A DNA stretch of 64,000 nt from Cystobasidiopsis lactophilus (GCA_001599975.1 BCIO01000005.1:1426001-1490000), one strand, 5' to 3'; positions 20,030 to 31,946 are shown, counted from the stretch's first letter. The notes: a model not told the origin generated them from the letters alone. Made by a program: numbers and translations.

Positions 20030-21718
20030 ATGGTTAGTGGAGTGCTACCTTAAGCACTGCTTACCCAGAGCTTACTTGGTGCTTGACCGTTCACAGAAAA
20101 TCAAGACGATTGAGCGCTCGCTCGAGGACCATGTCGCCTTGCCCGGAGCGCCGCCGCTGAAGAAGCGCAACCTCGACCCGGCCCAGCACCCGTTCCAGCG
20201 AGCGCGCGAGTACAACCGGGCGCTGAACGCGGCCAAGCTGGACCGGATGTTCGCCAAGCCGTTCGTGGCAGATTTGCAGGGCCACCAGGACGGCGTGTAC
20301 TGCGCGGCCAAAGATCCCCAGGCGCTGTCGTGCATCGCTTCTGGCTCTGGCGACGGGCAGGTCATCGTCTGGTCCCTGTCATCCAGGCAGACGCTGGCCC
20401 GCTTGAACGCCCACAAGAACACCGTCTCCGACATTTGCTTTTCCACGTCGGGCGGCCAGCTCGCCCAGTCCTCCTCTGTCGCCCGCCCGTTCTGGGGCCA
20501 CTACAAGCCCGGTGGAGACGAGATGGAGGAGGAGGACGGCGGAGAGGACGAGAACGAGGTGGTGCAGCGGAGCGCCAGGCTGTTGACTTGCTCCAACGAC
20601 AAGACGGTCAAGCTATGGTCTTCTGTCGCACCCTCGAATGGGACAACACCGGCTGCACTAAAGACATGGTCGGGGCGGAATGGCTTTAAGTGCGTTTGGG
20701 CTTCCCCTTTATCTGGCCCTTGCCATTCTGATGGAGCGTCCGACTGTGCACAGCTCCATCTCGCACCACCGAACGGAAGACGTATTCGCAACAGCGTCTG
20801 ACCAAGTGCACGTGTGGGATATGTCCAAATCCGAGCCCATCCAAACCCTCTCCTTCACCTCCTTGCCACACGCCCGGTCCAGCAAAGACCAGTTCGGTGG
20901 CGAGCATCTCACCTGCGTTCGCTTCTCACCCTCCGAGACTTCTGTCCTCGCTTCTACCTCTTCCGACCGCTCGGTCTGCATCTACGACCTCCGCACCTCC
21001 TCCCCCACCCACCGCTCCGTCTTGGCGATGCGGTGCAACCAGCTGGCCTGGAACCCGCTCCAACCGCCCGTTATTCTTTTAGCGTGCGAGAACGACGAGC
21101 TGTACACGTTCGACATCCGGAACATGTCCTCCGCCACGCAGGTGTACAAAGGCCATGTTGGGCCGGTCATGTCCTGCGATTGGAACCCGACAGGGCGGTC
21201 GTTCGTTTCTGGCTCTTATGACCGGACAGTCAGGACCTGGGATATGGGCAAAGGGCGGTCGAAGGACGTCTACCACACCAAGCGCATGCAGAGGTGCGTC
21301 CATGTCCTCCTCTTGAGGTCACGGAACTCTGACAGAGAAGCAATGGGCGCACAGAGTCTTCTCCACACTATCAACATTAGACTCCAAGTTCATCGTCTCG
21401 GGCTCGGACGACGGCAACCTCCGGCTTTGGAAGTTCAACGCGTCGGCCTCGCTCCAATACCAGTCCTCCAAGGAGCTGGCTTCCAGGCAGTACCGCGAGT
21501 CCCTACGGAAGAAGTTCGCCACCTTGCCCGAGATCTCCAAGATCGAGCGCCAGCGCTTCTTGCCGGTGGGCATTCATGGGAAGACGGCTCAGAAGAGGGA
21601 GATGGTGGGCGCGGTCAAGAAGCGGGAGGACAACCGGCGGGCGCACCAGGGCAAGAACGCGGAGCAGGTCAACCCGGTGTCCGAGAGGCGGAAGGCCATC
21701 ATTCGGGAGGAGCAGTAA
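20030..21718 (+). CDS. SOF1: Small-subunit processome WD40 protein SOF1 (DCAF13)
   Basis: Nucleolar U3 snoRNP/SSU processome factor for 18S rRNA maturation. The first exon is just ATG (20030-20032), followed by an intron GTTAGT...TTCACAG and then KIKTIERSLEDHVALPGA, which matches the conserved SOF1 N-terminus. Family marks are HPFQRAREYNRALNAAKLDR, FAKPFVADLQGHQDGVY, ATASDQVHVWDMSKSEPIQT, KGHVGPVMSCDWNPTGR and the C-terminal Sof1 domain (LPEISKIERQRFLPVGIHGK, ERRKAIIREEQ). Introns: GTGCGT...GTGCACAG giving FNSISHHRTEDVF, and GTGCGT...GCGCACAG giving KRMQRVFSTL. An acidic insert (EMEEEDGGEDENE) sits in a blade loop. A GTG-initiated frame at 20037 is not used. Confidence 0.93.
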
Positions 21719-22058
21719 TGCGAGCCCTTCGCCCATGTATTTTTACTTTTGCATCTCTCGCTTTGGCGTCAGGCGTACTACAAGCTTCTTGGGATAGAAT
21801 GCATGAGAATAATAACCAATCTATAAGATGATGTCTAGGGGTAAAGGTGTCTTAAGGGTGATAAAAAGTGCGATGGGTATATCATTCCTTCCCACCGAAA
21901 AACAGCAGTGGGAAGAGCTGGTCTGTACGCCCACACGTGTTTGAAGTCACGTAGAAGTAATCTCGGAGGAGAAGGCTTACACCAACTTCCAGCGAAGCAA
22001 GCGCTCTAAATTGGTGCTCAGGTGACGTTGACGTCTTGAAGGAGCGAACGAAACGTCT
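21719..22058. other. Intergenic, between SOF1 and the small F-box gene (convergent)
   Basis: 340 bp holding two 3' ends. Nothing else recognised. Confidence 0.5.
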
Positions 22059-22407
22059 TCAAATGGCTCGGTAAATATCTGGGTCGTACAGCAGGTATCG
22101 CAAGATGGGTAATAGTCGGCGACAGACTGTTGACGATGGGAGGAGCTCGTCAGCAATCGAGGATCGAGTGGCTAGATAGGCGACCGCACTCACGAAGGCA
22201 TTGCTTTGCGAGCGCGTTTTGCGTCTGGTCGACGTAGAGGTTCATCTTGGACCAAGCGTTGATGTCTTTCAGCTCGTCGGGCTGGATGGACGGGAAGGCC
22301 TCGAGGTAAATCCGCAATAGCAGCTCGGTTGGCTTCGCGAGATTTTAATTTAGGTCGCGCTCGGTAGATCTGTCCAAGGCGCTCACCAAGTCGACCAGTT
22401 TGGCCAT
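22059..22407 (-). CDS. Small F-box-type protein (about 77 aa)
   Basis: Three short exons. The first reads MAKLVDL, an intron (GTGAGC...CGCGAAG) follows, then PTELLLRIYLEAFPSIQPDE, so the joined start LVDLPTELLLRIYLEA is a good F-box opening. The next block is WSKMNLYVDQTQNALAKQ; a second intron (GTGAGT...CAACAG) joins CRRLLPILRYLLYDPDIYRA, which fits the end of an F-box. The frame stops straight after the F-box, so no substrate-binding repeats are seen; it is either a very short F-box protein or the front of a gene whose remaining exons I could not place. Divergent from the F-box-type gene at 22850. Confidence 0.55.
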
Positions 22408-22849
22408 TTTGGTGAGTATCAGGAGGCTGTTGCAGGACAAGGAGCAAAGCGAAGGTTGCAAGGAATTGTCGCCGACCTGTGCCGATGTGCGCCGCGACAG
22501 CCGCGGTGGCGAAAAATGGTCAAATTTCAGAGAGCTCAGCATCTGAAGCGACATTCTGACAGATCAAATAGAACGATATGGTTGATAGTGTTGGACGCAG
22601 AAGATATGGAAGATCCTCTCCTTCTCTGGAGCGCCTGAAAAATTGCTCAGTTCGAACGATGGAAGGTTTGAACCGACCGATTTCTATGGCGTTCTGGGAG
22701 CGCTTCCACGTCATTTACGCCCAGAAGTTATGAGCGCTGAGGGAAAGACGCCCCAGCTTTTGTTCTTTTGCGCTCTTTCCTCCATCTGTGCCTCTTCGTC
22801 TTTCCTTCTGTACACCTTTAACAACTCGTAACAACACTAGGGCAGCGAC
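22408..22849. promoter_or_regulatory. Divergent spacer between two F-box-type genes
   Basis: 442 bp between opposing starts. No clear motif; short frames on both strands look like chance. Confidence 0.4.
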
Positions 22850-24039
22850 ATGCGGCTCCGAATGGCGCGGGATGGACGAAATTACCTCGACAGACTGCCA
22901 AACGAGCTTCTTTGGCATGTCGCTAAAGAGATGGAGCTTGACAAGCTGGACTTGGGCAAGCAGGAGAACAGGGAAACGCTGGAGAATTTTTGCACGCTGC
23001 TGCCTCACTTTGGGCCCGCCGTCGTCGAGGTGAGAGCGCTTTCCTTCTTGCCGCTTCCTCTCTTATTTACTTCCTCCAGGCTGCTGTCGAGAGCCAAAAG
23101 TTCAAGATAGCCTTTCCACCAGACGATGCTCAGCACGCCATCCTCATGAACTGGCTCCTCTACGCGGCAAACGATCCCAAAGCCTCCGTACGCCATGTCG
23201 ACTGGCATTTCACCCTATCCAGGCAGACCACTGTTCAGGACGTCAGGGAGTGGTTCAGGTCCTACTCTCTCGCCTTCCCCAGAATCCAAACTCAGTCTAT
23301 CTGCATCGTGGCCGATATCTGGAACGACATGCCTTTCGAGCGACGAGAAACGCCAATGGCGGCGGCGTACTCGGCCCCCACGTTGGCTCGCATTGCTGCC
23401 AACGCGAACGGTCTTTTTAATCCCAACGCGACCGTTCAAGCGCCCACGCCGGAGTCGGTGGAGCTGCAAAAGGCGGACGACGCTCGGCGCCTGGAAGTTG
23501 CGGTCGCCTGCCTCAACGTCATCCACGCCTCCTTACCAGAGACGCAGACAATTGACTACATTGAAGTGAGCCAATCCAAGAGGGGTAGCCCGGTCAGGAC
23601 CCGGTACACCCGGGCTCGCCAGCTTCTCACCCAGCTCTTTCACGGACTTGCCGCCAAGTACCCTGTGCTGGACGAGCTCCGCATCTCCCGGTTCACCGTG
23701 TCGCTGCACCCCCAAAACACTCTTCGCCTGCCCATCACCAAGCTTTCGCTCATCAACTTCAGCTTTCGCGAGCCATTCGACGACCCGGCCTCCTTCTTCC
23801 GCGCCTTTAGCAACCTCCGCGTCCTCGAGTTGGAACAAAATGATATGGAAGAGTTTATGCTCCCGCTGGTCCCGCTGTTGCCCACTTCACTCCAACGCAT
23901 CGTCCTCCGCTGGGATCCTACCCTCATGGACCAATTCGACCACTCGCGCTTCGATCGAGCTATCTGGGCCCGCTATCCCGCCGTCATTATTGAAGAGAAG
24001 CAGGCGCCGAGCGACGGACCGTGGACGTGGCACCCGTAG
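22850..24039 (+). CDS. F-box-like protein with C-terminal leucine-rich region
   Basis: The start MRLRMARDGRNYLDRLPNEL gives a typical F-box opening (LDRLPNELLWHVAKEMELDK). One intron (GTGAGA...CCTCCAG) joins GPAVVE to AAVESQKFKIAF. The rest is a single long exon: SVRHVDWHFTLSRQTTV, LARIAANANGLFNPNATV, and a repeated Leu-rich part (LDELRISRFTVSLHP, LRLPITKLSLINFSFREP, FSNLRVLELEQNDMEEF, PTSLQRIVLRW) resembling irregular leucine-rich repeats. The C-terminus is EKQAPSDGPWTWHP. Probably a substrate receptor of an SCF-type ubiquitin ligase, by family; substrate unknown. Confidence 0.75.
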
Positions 24040-24227
24040 GGGAATGGTCCCGGAGACCAGACTGGCAGGTGGCAGCTTGCAAAGAACAAGTTTCGCAAAG
24101 GTATGCAAAAGGGGCTAGATTTGGGGTCTATGTCGTGCAGAGCAGTCGTTTTTTCAAAGGAGGGCATCGTCTAAACTAACTAATCATTACGGGATCTTAC
24201 AAACCCAGCAGCTGCTGCAATTGTCCA

Positions 24228-25533
24228 TCATTCCTTCTTGACCAGTGGCGAGACGCCAACCACAGCCAGCTCGCCACCCTTGCCGCCATATGCCGGTGGG
24301 ATATCTTCGGTGTCCATCTCCCCAGCCAGCGAGCTCGCGTTTGCCAAAACGCTGAACTTCTTGACGGTCTCGGCCGACAGCATCAACTACTTTCGTCTTA
24401 GTCTAAATCAGACGGGAACAGAGTGCGAGCATACTTTAGCAGCAGCAAAAACCCAAGACCTGCGGTCAAACTCTGAGATGGTGCGCCGACATTGAAAGTT
24501 GCCCCTCACATCAGATACGGCACGTTGACGAAGAATTTGCGAGACAGAAGCTCCGGATAGTACTTAGAGAAGAGGGCGATGGTCTCCTTTGACGCCGCCT
24601 TTGCCTTCGGGTTCATGCGCAGGAAAGAGACGTTGAGCTGCGAGCAAAGGTGTGAGAAGGCACTCGATGCGCATTCGAGAGCACCAACATAGTCGTGGAT
24701 CTGCTGCATTTGATATGGATCCGGTCCAGCGCCGTATTCAGGTAGCGGTTCGGTAGGGTCGTGCTCGAACAAAGACGCCAATGCGAGCTCCCTGTACATA
24801 ACCGGTCTGGCCTTAGGCCGCGCCTCTGTGGCGCGATGCCTGGTGAGGGAGGGGACGCACATCAAGCCCACACGCCACCGTAAGAACCTGGGTCAAAATA
24901 TGAGAATGAAATGCTCGAAAAAGACATGCAAACTCACGCCTGAAGATCTGAGAAGACCGCGTCCGGGTCCTTGACGGCGCCGTAGATATTGAAGGTGGCA
25001 ATGACCTCTTTCCCTCCAATCTTGGGCTTCACAACGTAGCCAAGGCCCTGAGTTCCATGTCAGAACAAGTCTATGCAGCGGTTCCTGCGCCTTACAGTGA
25101 ACTTGGCATCGTGCGTCTCGTCCTTGGTCGCCAATGCGCCAAACTCCTTTCGCCATTTGAGAGTTGCAACCAGCTGGGCGCTTGCGATGGCCACATTATT
25201 CGCGTTGGCTCGTAGGAACTTTTGCAGGACGAGATTGGTCTTGGGCGAGTAAGGGGCGTGGGATTCGAGGATCATGCCCCATACTTCATTGTGGTCCGCC
25301 TCCTTCAACAGCTTTGGCAATTCCGATTGAAGCTTGGTCAAAGGAGATTCGGGTAGCTTTTTGTCTCCAATCTCGTGCATGATGGGTTCAGCAGCGAGAG
25401 GCGCAACAGGCGTCTCCGAAACTTCATGCGCGACGTCGGGGCCCTTCCCTTCAGCAGACTCGACAGCGGGTCCTGTCACGACGGCACGAGCATCAGATGT
25501 GACAACGGGAGGCGCGGTCTCAGCAGTAGCCAT
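24228..25533 (-). CDS. SFH5: SFH5-type Sec14/CRAL-TRIO phosphatidylinositol transfer protein
   Basis: Non-classical Sec14-family lipid transfer protein; yeast Sfh5 acts at the ER and plasma membrane and can bind heme. The N-terminal 70 residues are acidic, Ala/Pro-rich linker ([18 protein letters not shown]). Then [40 protein letters not shown] and [14 protein letters not shown] form the CRAL-TRIO N region; [49 protein letters not shown] and [17 protein letters not shown] the lipid-binding lobe. Introns near the 3' end (GTGAGG...CCGCAG, then GTATGC...AAAGTAG) give [19 protein letters not shown] and the final [14 protein letters not shown]. The stop is at 24228. Confidence 0.88.
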
Positions 25534-25762
25534 GGCAGACCGTCGACGTCGGAGTCCAAGAATTTTGTGGAGCTCGCCAGCGAATCAGGTTTCGGCTTTG
25601 GGAGTTCAGGGGTTATGGTCTCTCTAACGAATAGACTATGGGTGCGCTGGTGTGAGCTTGTCGTCGCCCAACGGGACGGTCCCAGAGCCGGGCACAGTTG
25701 GGAGAGGTTTGCTATGACAAGAAGGTCTGAGCACGCGCGCGCTCTAAACTCTTGAAACGAGC

Positions 25763-28085
25763 TCACTTGGCCGGGAAGAGCAGAACTTCCTTGATATTGG
25801 TCGAGTCGGTGAGGAACATGACGAGTCTGTGCAGCGCATGAGCTCTAACGCACACGCAAGGTGTGAAGGGAGCAAAAAAGAGACGCACCTATCAATGCCC
25901 AAACCGAAACCACCAGTTGGTGGCAAACCATGCTCAAGTCTGTACGTGCATTCGAACCTTATGTACTCTGGAAGAGTAGAGGGAGATCAGGACGTACGCG
26001 TTAAGGAACGATTCGTCAATAGCCTGAGCCTCGTCGTCGCCGGCCTCCTTCTGCTGGGCTTGCTCTTCGAAGCGGTCCCGTTGGTCAAAGGGGTCGTTCA
26101 ACTGCAAGTCTCTTATTGATGATTGATTCACGATGAGAAAAGCGGGAGAAGACTTGCCTCGGTGTAGGCGTTGCAGATTTCGCGGGTGGCGACGAAAGCC
26201 TCGAAGCGCTCGCAGAGGCCGGGGTGGGCGCGGTGGCGCTTGGCCAAAGGCGACATGATTTGGGGATGCCCGACTGTGTGTATCGATTGCGTCCATCAGA
26301 CCGGAGAGACTGATAAGGTATGAGACGCCACCCACCGATGAAAGCCGGGGAGATGCACTGCGACTCGATGAACTCGCCAACCAGCTTGTCCAGCATTCTC
26401 GCGTTCGTCTTGGGCTCCGAGCAGTCCACGTTGTGCTGTTGGCAAAGACAGACTTACCGAAGATCAAAGATCAAGCTAGGAGCCCCAAACCAACCTTCTC
26501 GCAGAGCTCCCTTAGGAACTTGTTGGTCGACTCGGAGCCGAGCTCCGAGTTAGGGGGGAACTTGGTGCCGGTCTGCTTCTCGAGCTCCTCGATCATGTTG
26601 AACCGCTTCCAGGGCGTGCTGAAGTCGAGCTCCATCTCTGGCTTGCCGGCACCCTTGCCCTCAGGGTGGTAGAGCACCTTGTGGGAGCCGGTGACGTGCT
26701 TGACCAGGCCGGAGATCATGGACTCGGTCATGTCCATGATGTCGTACATGTCGGCGTAGGCCATGTAGAACTCGCAGATGGAAAACTCGGGGTTGTGGGT
26801 GAGGTCGATGCCCTCGTTGCGGAAGACGCGGCCGATCTCGAAGACGCGGTCGAGGCCACCGACGACGAGCATCTTGAGGTAGAGCTCGGGCGCGATGCGG
26901 AGGAAGAGGTCGAGGTTGAGCGAGTTGTGGTGGGTGACAAAAGGTTTGGCGGTCGCACCGCCGGCGATCATGTTCATCATGGGCGTCTCGACCTCGAGGA
27001 AGCCGAGGTCTTCCATGAAGCGGCGGACGTAGTTGATCACGCGGGCGCGCTTGACGAAGATGTCGCGCACGTTGGCGTTCATGATGAGGTCGAGGTGGCG
27101 AGTGCGGTAGCGGGCCTCGATATCCTTGAAGCCGTGGCGGGTGGTGGGCTCGCCGCCCTCCGTTGTAGCGGGGATGATCTGCTCGGCGCGGGGCAATTGG
27201 TGCAGGTTGGGGGAGAGGAGGACCATGTCGCGGGGGGTGATGGAGAGCTCGCCCTTCTTGGTGCGCATTGGGAAGCCCTTGACGCCCACAATGTCGCCCC
27301 GCCTGAACAAATCGTGCACGCCTTCAAAGCTCGGGCTATCTCCTGCTTCTCTGTCAACAAACGCCTTGTGCATCAGCAAGGCCCATCTGAAACTGGGCAG
27401 AGGGCGTAAAACTGACTGCTCCTGGGCCATGACCTGCAACCTCTGTCCCTCGCTCCACAAATCATAGAAGCGCAGCTTGGCACCCGCCACCCGGACGTTG
27501 TGCAGGCGGCCGGCGACGGAGACGAGCTCCTTGTCGAGCCGGTCGCCGGGGTTCTTGAGCGCGGCGCCGTACTTGGCGATGAAGGCGGGCACGGAGGTGG
27601 ACACATGGAACTTGTGCGGGTACGGGTCTGGGGTGGCCAGCGTGCGCTGCGAGTCAGGGATGGCCCGTAGTTGCTGGATCGTCCTGGACCTCTGCTCGAA
27701 GTAGGCCTTGTGCATTCCGATTTGAGCATTTTCCAAAGCCGCTACTCGATCAACCGGGCTCACTGTTGGGGTCAGCTCTTCCTCTGAAGCAGCTGCATCG
27801 ACTGTAGCCTCTTTGGCCTTGGGAGCAGTGGGCGGGGGCGCAGCAGCGGCCTGAATAAATTTTGAGTCGAGCTTCGCCTGAGCACTTGAGATTTGGCACG
27901 CACCTTGTCCGCCTTCTTGGCTGCCTTTTCGCGCTCTTTTTGGCGTCTCTTGAGCTCGCTGTGACCCATATTCTCTCACCATAGCCCAAGCTATTGAAGG
28001 GGGAAGCAGCTCACCTCTTGGAGACTTGCTCGCCAGTGACAGGGTCGAGCTGCAAGTTCTGCGGCGGCTCCGTCGGGGCGCTCAT
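25763..28085 (-). CDS. KRS1: Cytosolic lysyl-tRNA synthetase
   Basis: Class II aminoacyl-tRNA synthetase charging tRNA-Lys. Exon 1 starts [20 protein letters not shown]; an intron (GTGAGC...TCACAG) leads to a Lys/Glu-rich RNA-binding helix, [18 protein letters not shown]. The anticodon-binding OB fold includes [20 protein letters not shown]. Class II motif 1 is [10 protein letters not shown], motif 2 [15 protein letters not shown], motif 3 GGFGLGIDR near 25880. Several introns break the last third; exons there give [47 protein letters not shown] and the end [14 protein letters not shown]. Large plus-strand frames across the gene are shadows. Divergent from RAD10, with only about 44 bp between the start codons. 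Confidence 0.95.
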
Positions 28086-28129
28086 CTTAAGACTGGTGCT
28101 GTAGTGGATTGGCCTGCAATATAAAGTCG

Positions 28130-29338
28130 ATGTCAAAGGTCGCAAGGGAAGCAGCTTCCTCAGCATCCACTGCTGCTCACCAACCTTGGAATCGACGAGC
28201 CAACCCCATGGCTTACCGCCCCGTCGTCCATCCTTCTGGTCCGCCTGCTGCAGACCCAGTAGCTTCCACTTCCAGGCTGCCAGACTCGGGACCTAGCAGG
28301 CCAGCAGCGACGACGTGCGCGCTCGCCATTGCCACTCTTGCGATTGACAATTGCTGAGACTCTCAGCTTTTGACAGCACATCCAATGCCGCAACCAGGCC
28401 CGTTGTTAAGCATCCTTCGACTAACACTATCATTATCAACCAGTGTAGGGCCGTCCCATTGTCACTCAATGCTCCAAATTGACTGTCCAGGACTGTATGG
28501 CATGCAGGCCAGGCAAGTCTCCGGTCTCTTCGATAGATGAACAATTATCTTAGACAGACTCGGGATTTGCAGAAAGGCAACCCGTTGATCAATGCTCTGC
28601 GCAATGTGCCGTGGGAGTACGGTGACATCGTGCCCGACTACCAAGTGGGCACCACGACCTGCGTCCTCTACCTCTCGTTCGTTGGCCTTTCCTCCTCAGA
28701 AAGCATGTTTTTGTAACACCAGCTTGGTCCGAACAGAATCCGATACCACCGCCTGCACCCGGACTACATCCACACGCGGATCACCAAGTTGGGGCAGATG
28801 TACGGCCTGCGCATCCTGCTGCTCGTGTGCGACGCCAACGACCCGGAGAACACGATCAAAGAGTTGACCAAGACGACGCTAATCAACAACCTGACCATCA
28901 TGGTCGCCTGGTCCTCCGAGGAGGCCGCCCGCTACCTCGAGCTCTACAAGTCCTTCGAGCGCAAAGGGCCGGAGCTCATCCGGGAGAGGGTGGACAAAGA
29001 CTACATGTCCCAAATGACCGCCGTCCTCTCTTCCGTCAAGGGCGTCAACAAGACCGACGTCGTCACCCTCACCTCAAACTTTGGCGTTCGTTCCTGTTCC
29101 CTTCACTTTCTTGTCTCCATCAACCTTCAAAGTTGATGGTTGGGATGTGAATGCGCAGTCCTTGTCGAGAATAGCGGCCGCCAACTCGGACGAGCTGGCC
29201 GTGTGTCCAGGCTTGGGCGAGAAGAAGGTCAAGCGCCTCCGCGACGCCTTCTCCCAGCCTTTCATCATCGACTCGGCTAGGCGCAAAAAGTCAAAGGCGC
29301 AACAGAGGGGCGAGGCGGGGGCGCAGGACCTGAATTGA
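28130..29338 (+). CDS. RAD10: ERCC1/RAD10 nucleotide excision repair subunit
   Basis: Non-catalytic partner of the XPF/RAD1 endonuclease. The central domain is clear: NPLINALRNVPWEYGDIVPD, then after an intron (GTTCGT...GAACAG) IRYHRLHPDYIHTRITKLGQ, LRILLLVCDANDPENTIKEL and SSEEAARYLELYKSFERKGP. A further intron (GTTCGT...GCGCAG) leads to a helix-hairpin-helix tail (LAVCPGLGEKKVKRLRDAF). The N-terminal exons are less certain: an exon from ATG 28130 (MSKVAREAASSASTAAHQPW), a GTGCGC intron, then TSNAATRPVVKHPSTNTIII, the expected lead-in to the central domain. ATG 28209 is an alternative start. The splice just before KGNPLIN could not be fixed. Confidence 0.85.
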
Positions 29339-29543
29339 GCGACAGCTCGTGTTGTATTACTATCGGGATGCACAACGCTGAAGGTCCGACACATTACTTT
29401 TAATTCCAAAAAGGTGTAAGGGTTTAGGCATACAAGGTGTGCAGTAAAGTGTGTACAGGTGATCAGAAAGTTATAAGAATAAGAGAGTGACCTGAAAAAG
29501 AATGTGGTGGCAACATATTGAAAACAGACCAACCATCAGACAA

Positions 29544-31859
29544 TTATGAAGAGGTCTCCTCTTCCTTTGGCTTGACATCTTCTTCAGTGGCAGCAGGTTC
29601 TTCCGTCTTGACCTCCCCGGCCGCTTCGGAAGTAGGCTCTTCGGTGGTCGTGGTGGCGGCGGCGGGCTCAGCCTCCTCGGTGGCCGTGGTGGGCGCGACT
29701 TCTTCAGCCGGCGCCTCCTTTTCGGTAGATTCGGGTGCGGTCTCTGGGACTTCGGGTTTGGCTTCGGCGATGGGCTCTTCTTCGGTGCTGGCTGCCGGCG
29801 CGGCCTCTTCGACCTTTGGCACCTCGACCTCGCCCTCCTCCTTTTCCTCGGCGGCATGCTCCTCCACAGCTGGGCCGGCTTCGGAAGCTGGACCAGGCGA
29901 GTCGACGAGGCCTTCGGGCTTGGGGATGATCTCCTCGTTGACCAGGCCCTTTTCGCAGAAATGTGGGCTGGAAACGGTCTCCTCAGCGACATGGGCGATG
30001 GCGCCGTCAGCAGCTGGAGTGCTTCTGCAAGGCCACAGCGTTCATCGAGCGCTTGGATCGCTACATGGAGAAGCACTCACTCAACACCAGCTTCTTCAGT
30101 GGCCTTCGGTGTCTCCTCATCGACAGTCGGTTCGGTCTCGTCCTTCGGCTCGTGCAAGAACAAGCCCGTCTCCGAAGATGATCTGGAAAGGACGCCATGT
30201 GAGCTCTGAGTTGGGTGAGTCTGGAAGCAATCAACAAACATTCTGGTGTGGCCCTTCTTCACGGCGTCCTTGCGAGCTTGCTTGGCTTCTTCCGACTCTG
30301 GCTCCGGCACGGCACCAGCCGTGAAACCTTCTTCTTCTGGCGCATTTTCGACAGCGGCGACCTCTTCCTTGACTGGCTCCGCAGCCTCTGCGGCTTCGCC
30401 CTTCGGAGGCTCTTCGACGGCCTTGGCCGAGGCAGCGGCAGCCGCAACTCCAGCCGGCTTGTTCTTGTTGGATCTGGATCCTCGGCGGAACAGCTTGGAG
30501 AAGAAGCCGGAGTGCTCTTTGGGCGAGGTCGGCGACTTGGGCGGCTCGTCGAAGGTGAGCTTGATGGGCTCGGTCTTGGCCGGCGCAGCGGCGGATGGGA
30601 TGTCGCCGGTGACGACGGCCATGGCGGGCAGCTCTTTTGCTTCAGGCTCGGTAGCCTCGGCGGGCTCTTTGGCGCCCATCACAGAGGCGTCTTCGCCAGG
30701 GAGAGCGGTGGTGATCGCTTCTTCTGGGGTCTCCTCAACTTCGCCCGCGATGTGCGAAGGCGGCTTGATGGCTTCTTCAAAATCGGTGCTGTAGAAAAGA
30801 CTGGTCAACGAATAGCTCTGAAGAGCTGATGAGCGAGCGACCTACGCCGACTTATCGTCGAACTCCTCAGCCACATGAGAGTCATTGGTGACAGTGCGGG
30901 TTGGCACCTCGTCGCCGATCTGCAGCCCATCAGAAACAACTGGAGAATCCACTTCGGGTGCCGGAGTGGGAGCGGGGACGACAGCGACGGCCGGGACGAC
31001 CGGGGCAAGGGCGCTTTGCCTCTTGGCCTCCTTCTTGGCTAGCGCCGCCTGCCGCTTCTCCTCGGCTTCTTTAGCAGCCGCAATCCTTCGTTCCTCGGCT
31101 GCTTTGGCATCGGCAATGCGCTTGGCTTCGGCCGCCTTTCGAGCTTCCTCGGCCAGGCGCAGCTTCTCGGCGTGCTGCCAGACAGCGTGCTTCTCGGCGG
31201 CGTCCAAAATCTCCTTGGGCGACTGGTTGGCGCTTTTTTCGTAGATCTCCAAAGCGTCCTTGTCGATCTTGCTGCGGTTGAAAACGCTCTTATTGGGCGA
31301 CGACTTGGCTTGGCGGGCGGCGATGATGGGGTTGACGACGGCGATCTGGATCTTCTCCTTCTTCTTTCCACCCGGAAGGTCCGACGTGAGGTCGTAGGTG
31401 GCGTTGAAAGTGGGATCTGATTCCGCACACGTTTAGGACTCAGGCACAGTCATGCCGTGCTAAATGGAACAGCAGCGCACCTCTCGTTCCAGCGTACCGG
31501 TCCATCATGTTGGCCCTCTTGAGCTCTGCATTGGTCGGCACCACTTTGGGAGACGAAGGGACGACACGGGGTGGCGAAGTATGGGCCTGAAGCGACGATG
31601 CCGGAGGAGAGCCGGGTCAGTCCCGCTCGAGTGGCTCCGAGCCAGTTTGAAGCGGGCTCACAGGTGGTTGGTAGGTGCTGGCCGTCCCAGCCTGGGAGAG
31701 CGTGAGCTGGCTTGAGGCCAGGGACTGGGTGTAGCGAGATCCCGTCTCCAATTGGCTTAAATTGGACGTCGAGAGCGCATGAGTCTCATCCGAGGTGGGC
31801 GAAGCCTCGGATTGGGAGTACAGCGACGAGTCCAAGACGGAAGGCGTCTTGACGGACAT
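29544..31859 (-). CDS. Acidic Ala/Glu/Pro-rich coiled-coil protein of unknown function
   Basis: Starts MSVKTPSVLDSSLYSQSEAS, a Ser/Thr-rich region. An intron (GTGAGC...CTTCAG) joins TYQPP to AHTSPPRVVPSSPKVV, followed by NAELKRANMMDRYAGTR and ATYDLTSDLPGGKKKEKIQI, the most sequence-specific block. Next comes a long charged coiled coil (KLRLAEEARKAAEAKRIADA, KAAEERRIAAAKEAEEKRQA). The C-terminal half is low-complexity, acidic and Pro/Ala-rich (EEEPIAEAKPEVPETAPEST), with one conserved-looking island, SGFFSKLFRRGSRSNKNKPA. The composition suggests a membrane-associated scaffold such as an eisosome-type protein, but that is a guess. Encoded in at least five exons; some middle junctions (29870-30240) are approximate. 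Confidence 0.65.
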
Positions 31860-31946
31860 TGCGAACTGGCGGCGCTGGAGCTGGAGCAACAGAGGGAGGC
31901 AACAAGCGCAGTGACGCTGCGATCGCATCTTGTCTCAGATTTCGCA

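Noticed and set aside
20037-20096. GTG-initiated N-terminus for SOF1
   Set aside because: The conserved SOF1 start KIKTIERS follows a good acceptor and an ATG-only exon; the GTG frame is intron sequence.
26666-27409. Long Val/Asp/Glu-rich plus-strand frame
   Set aside because: Antisense shadow of the lysyl-tRNA synthetase coding region.
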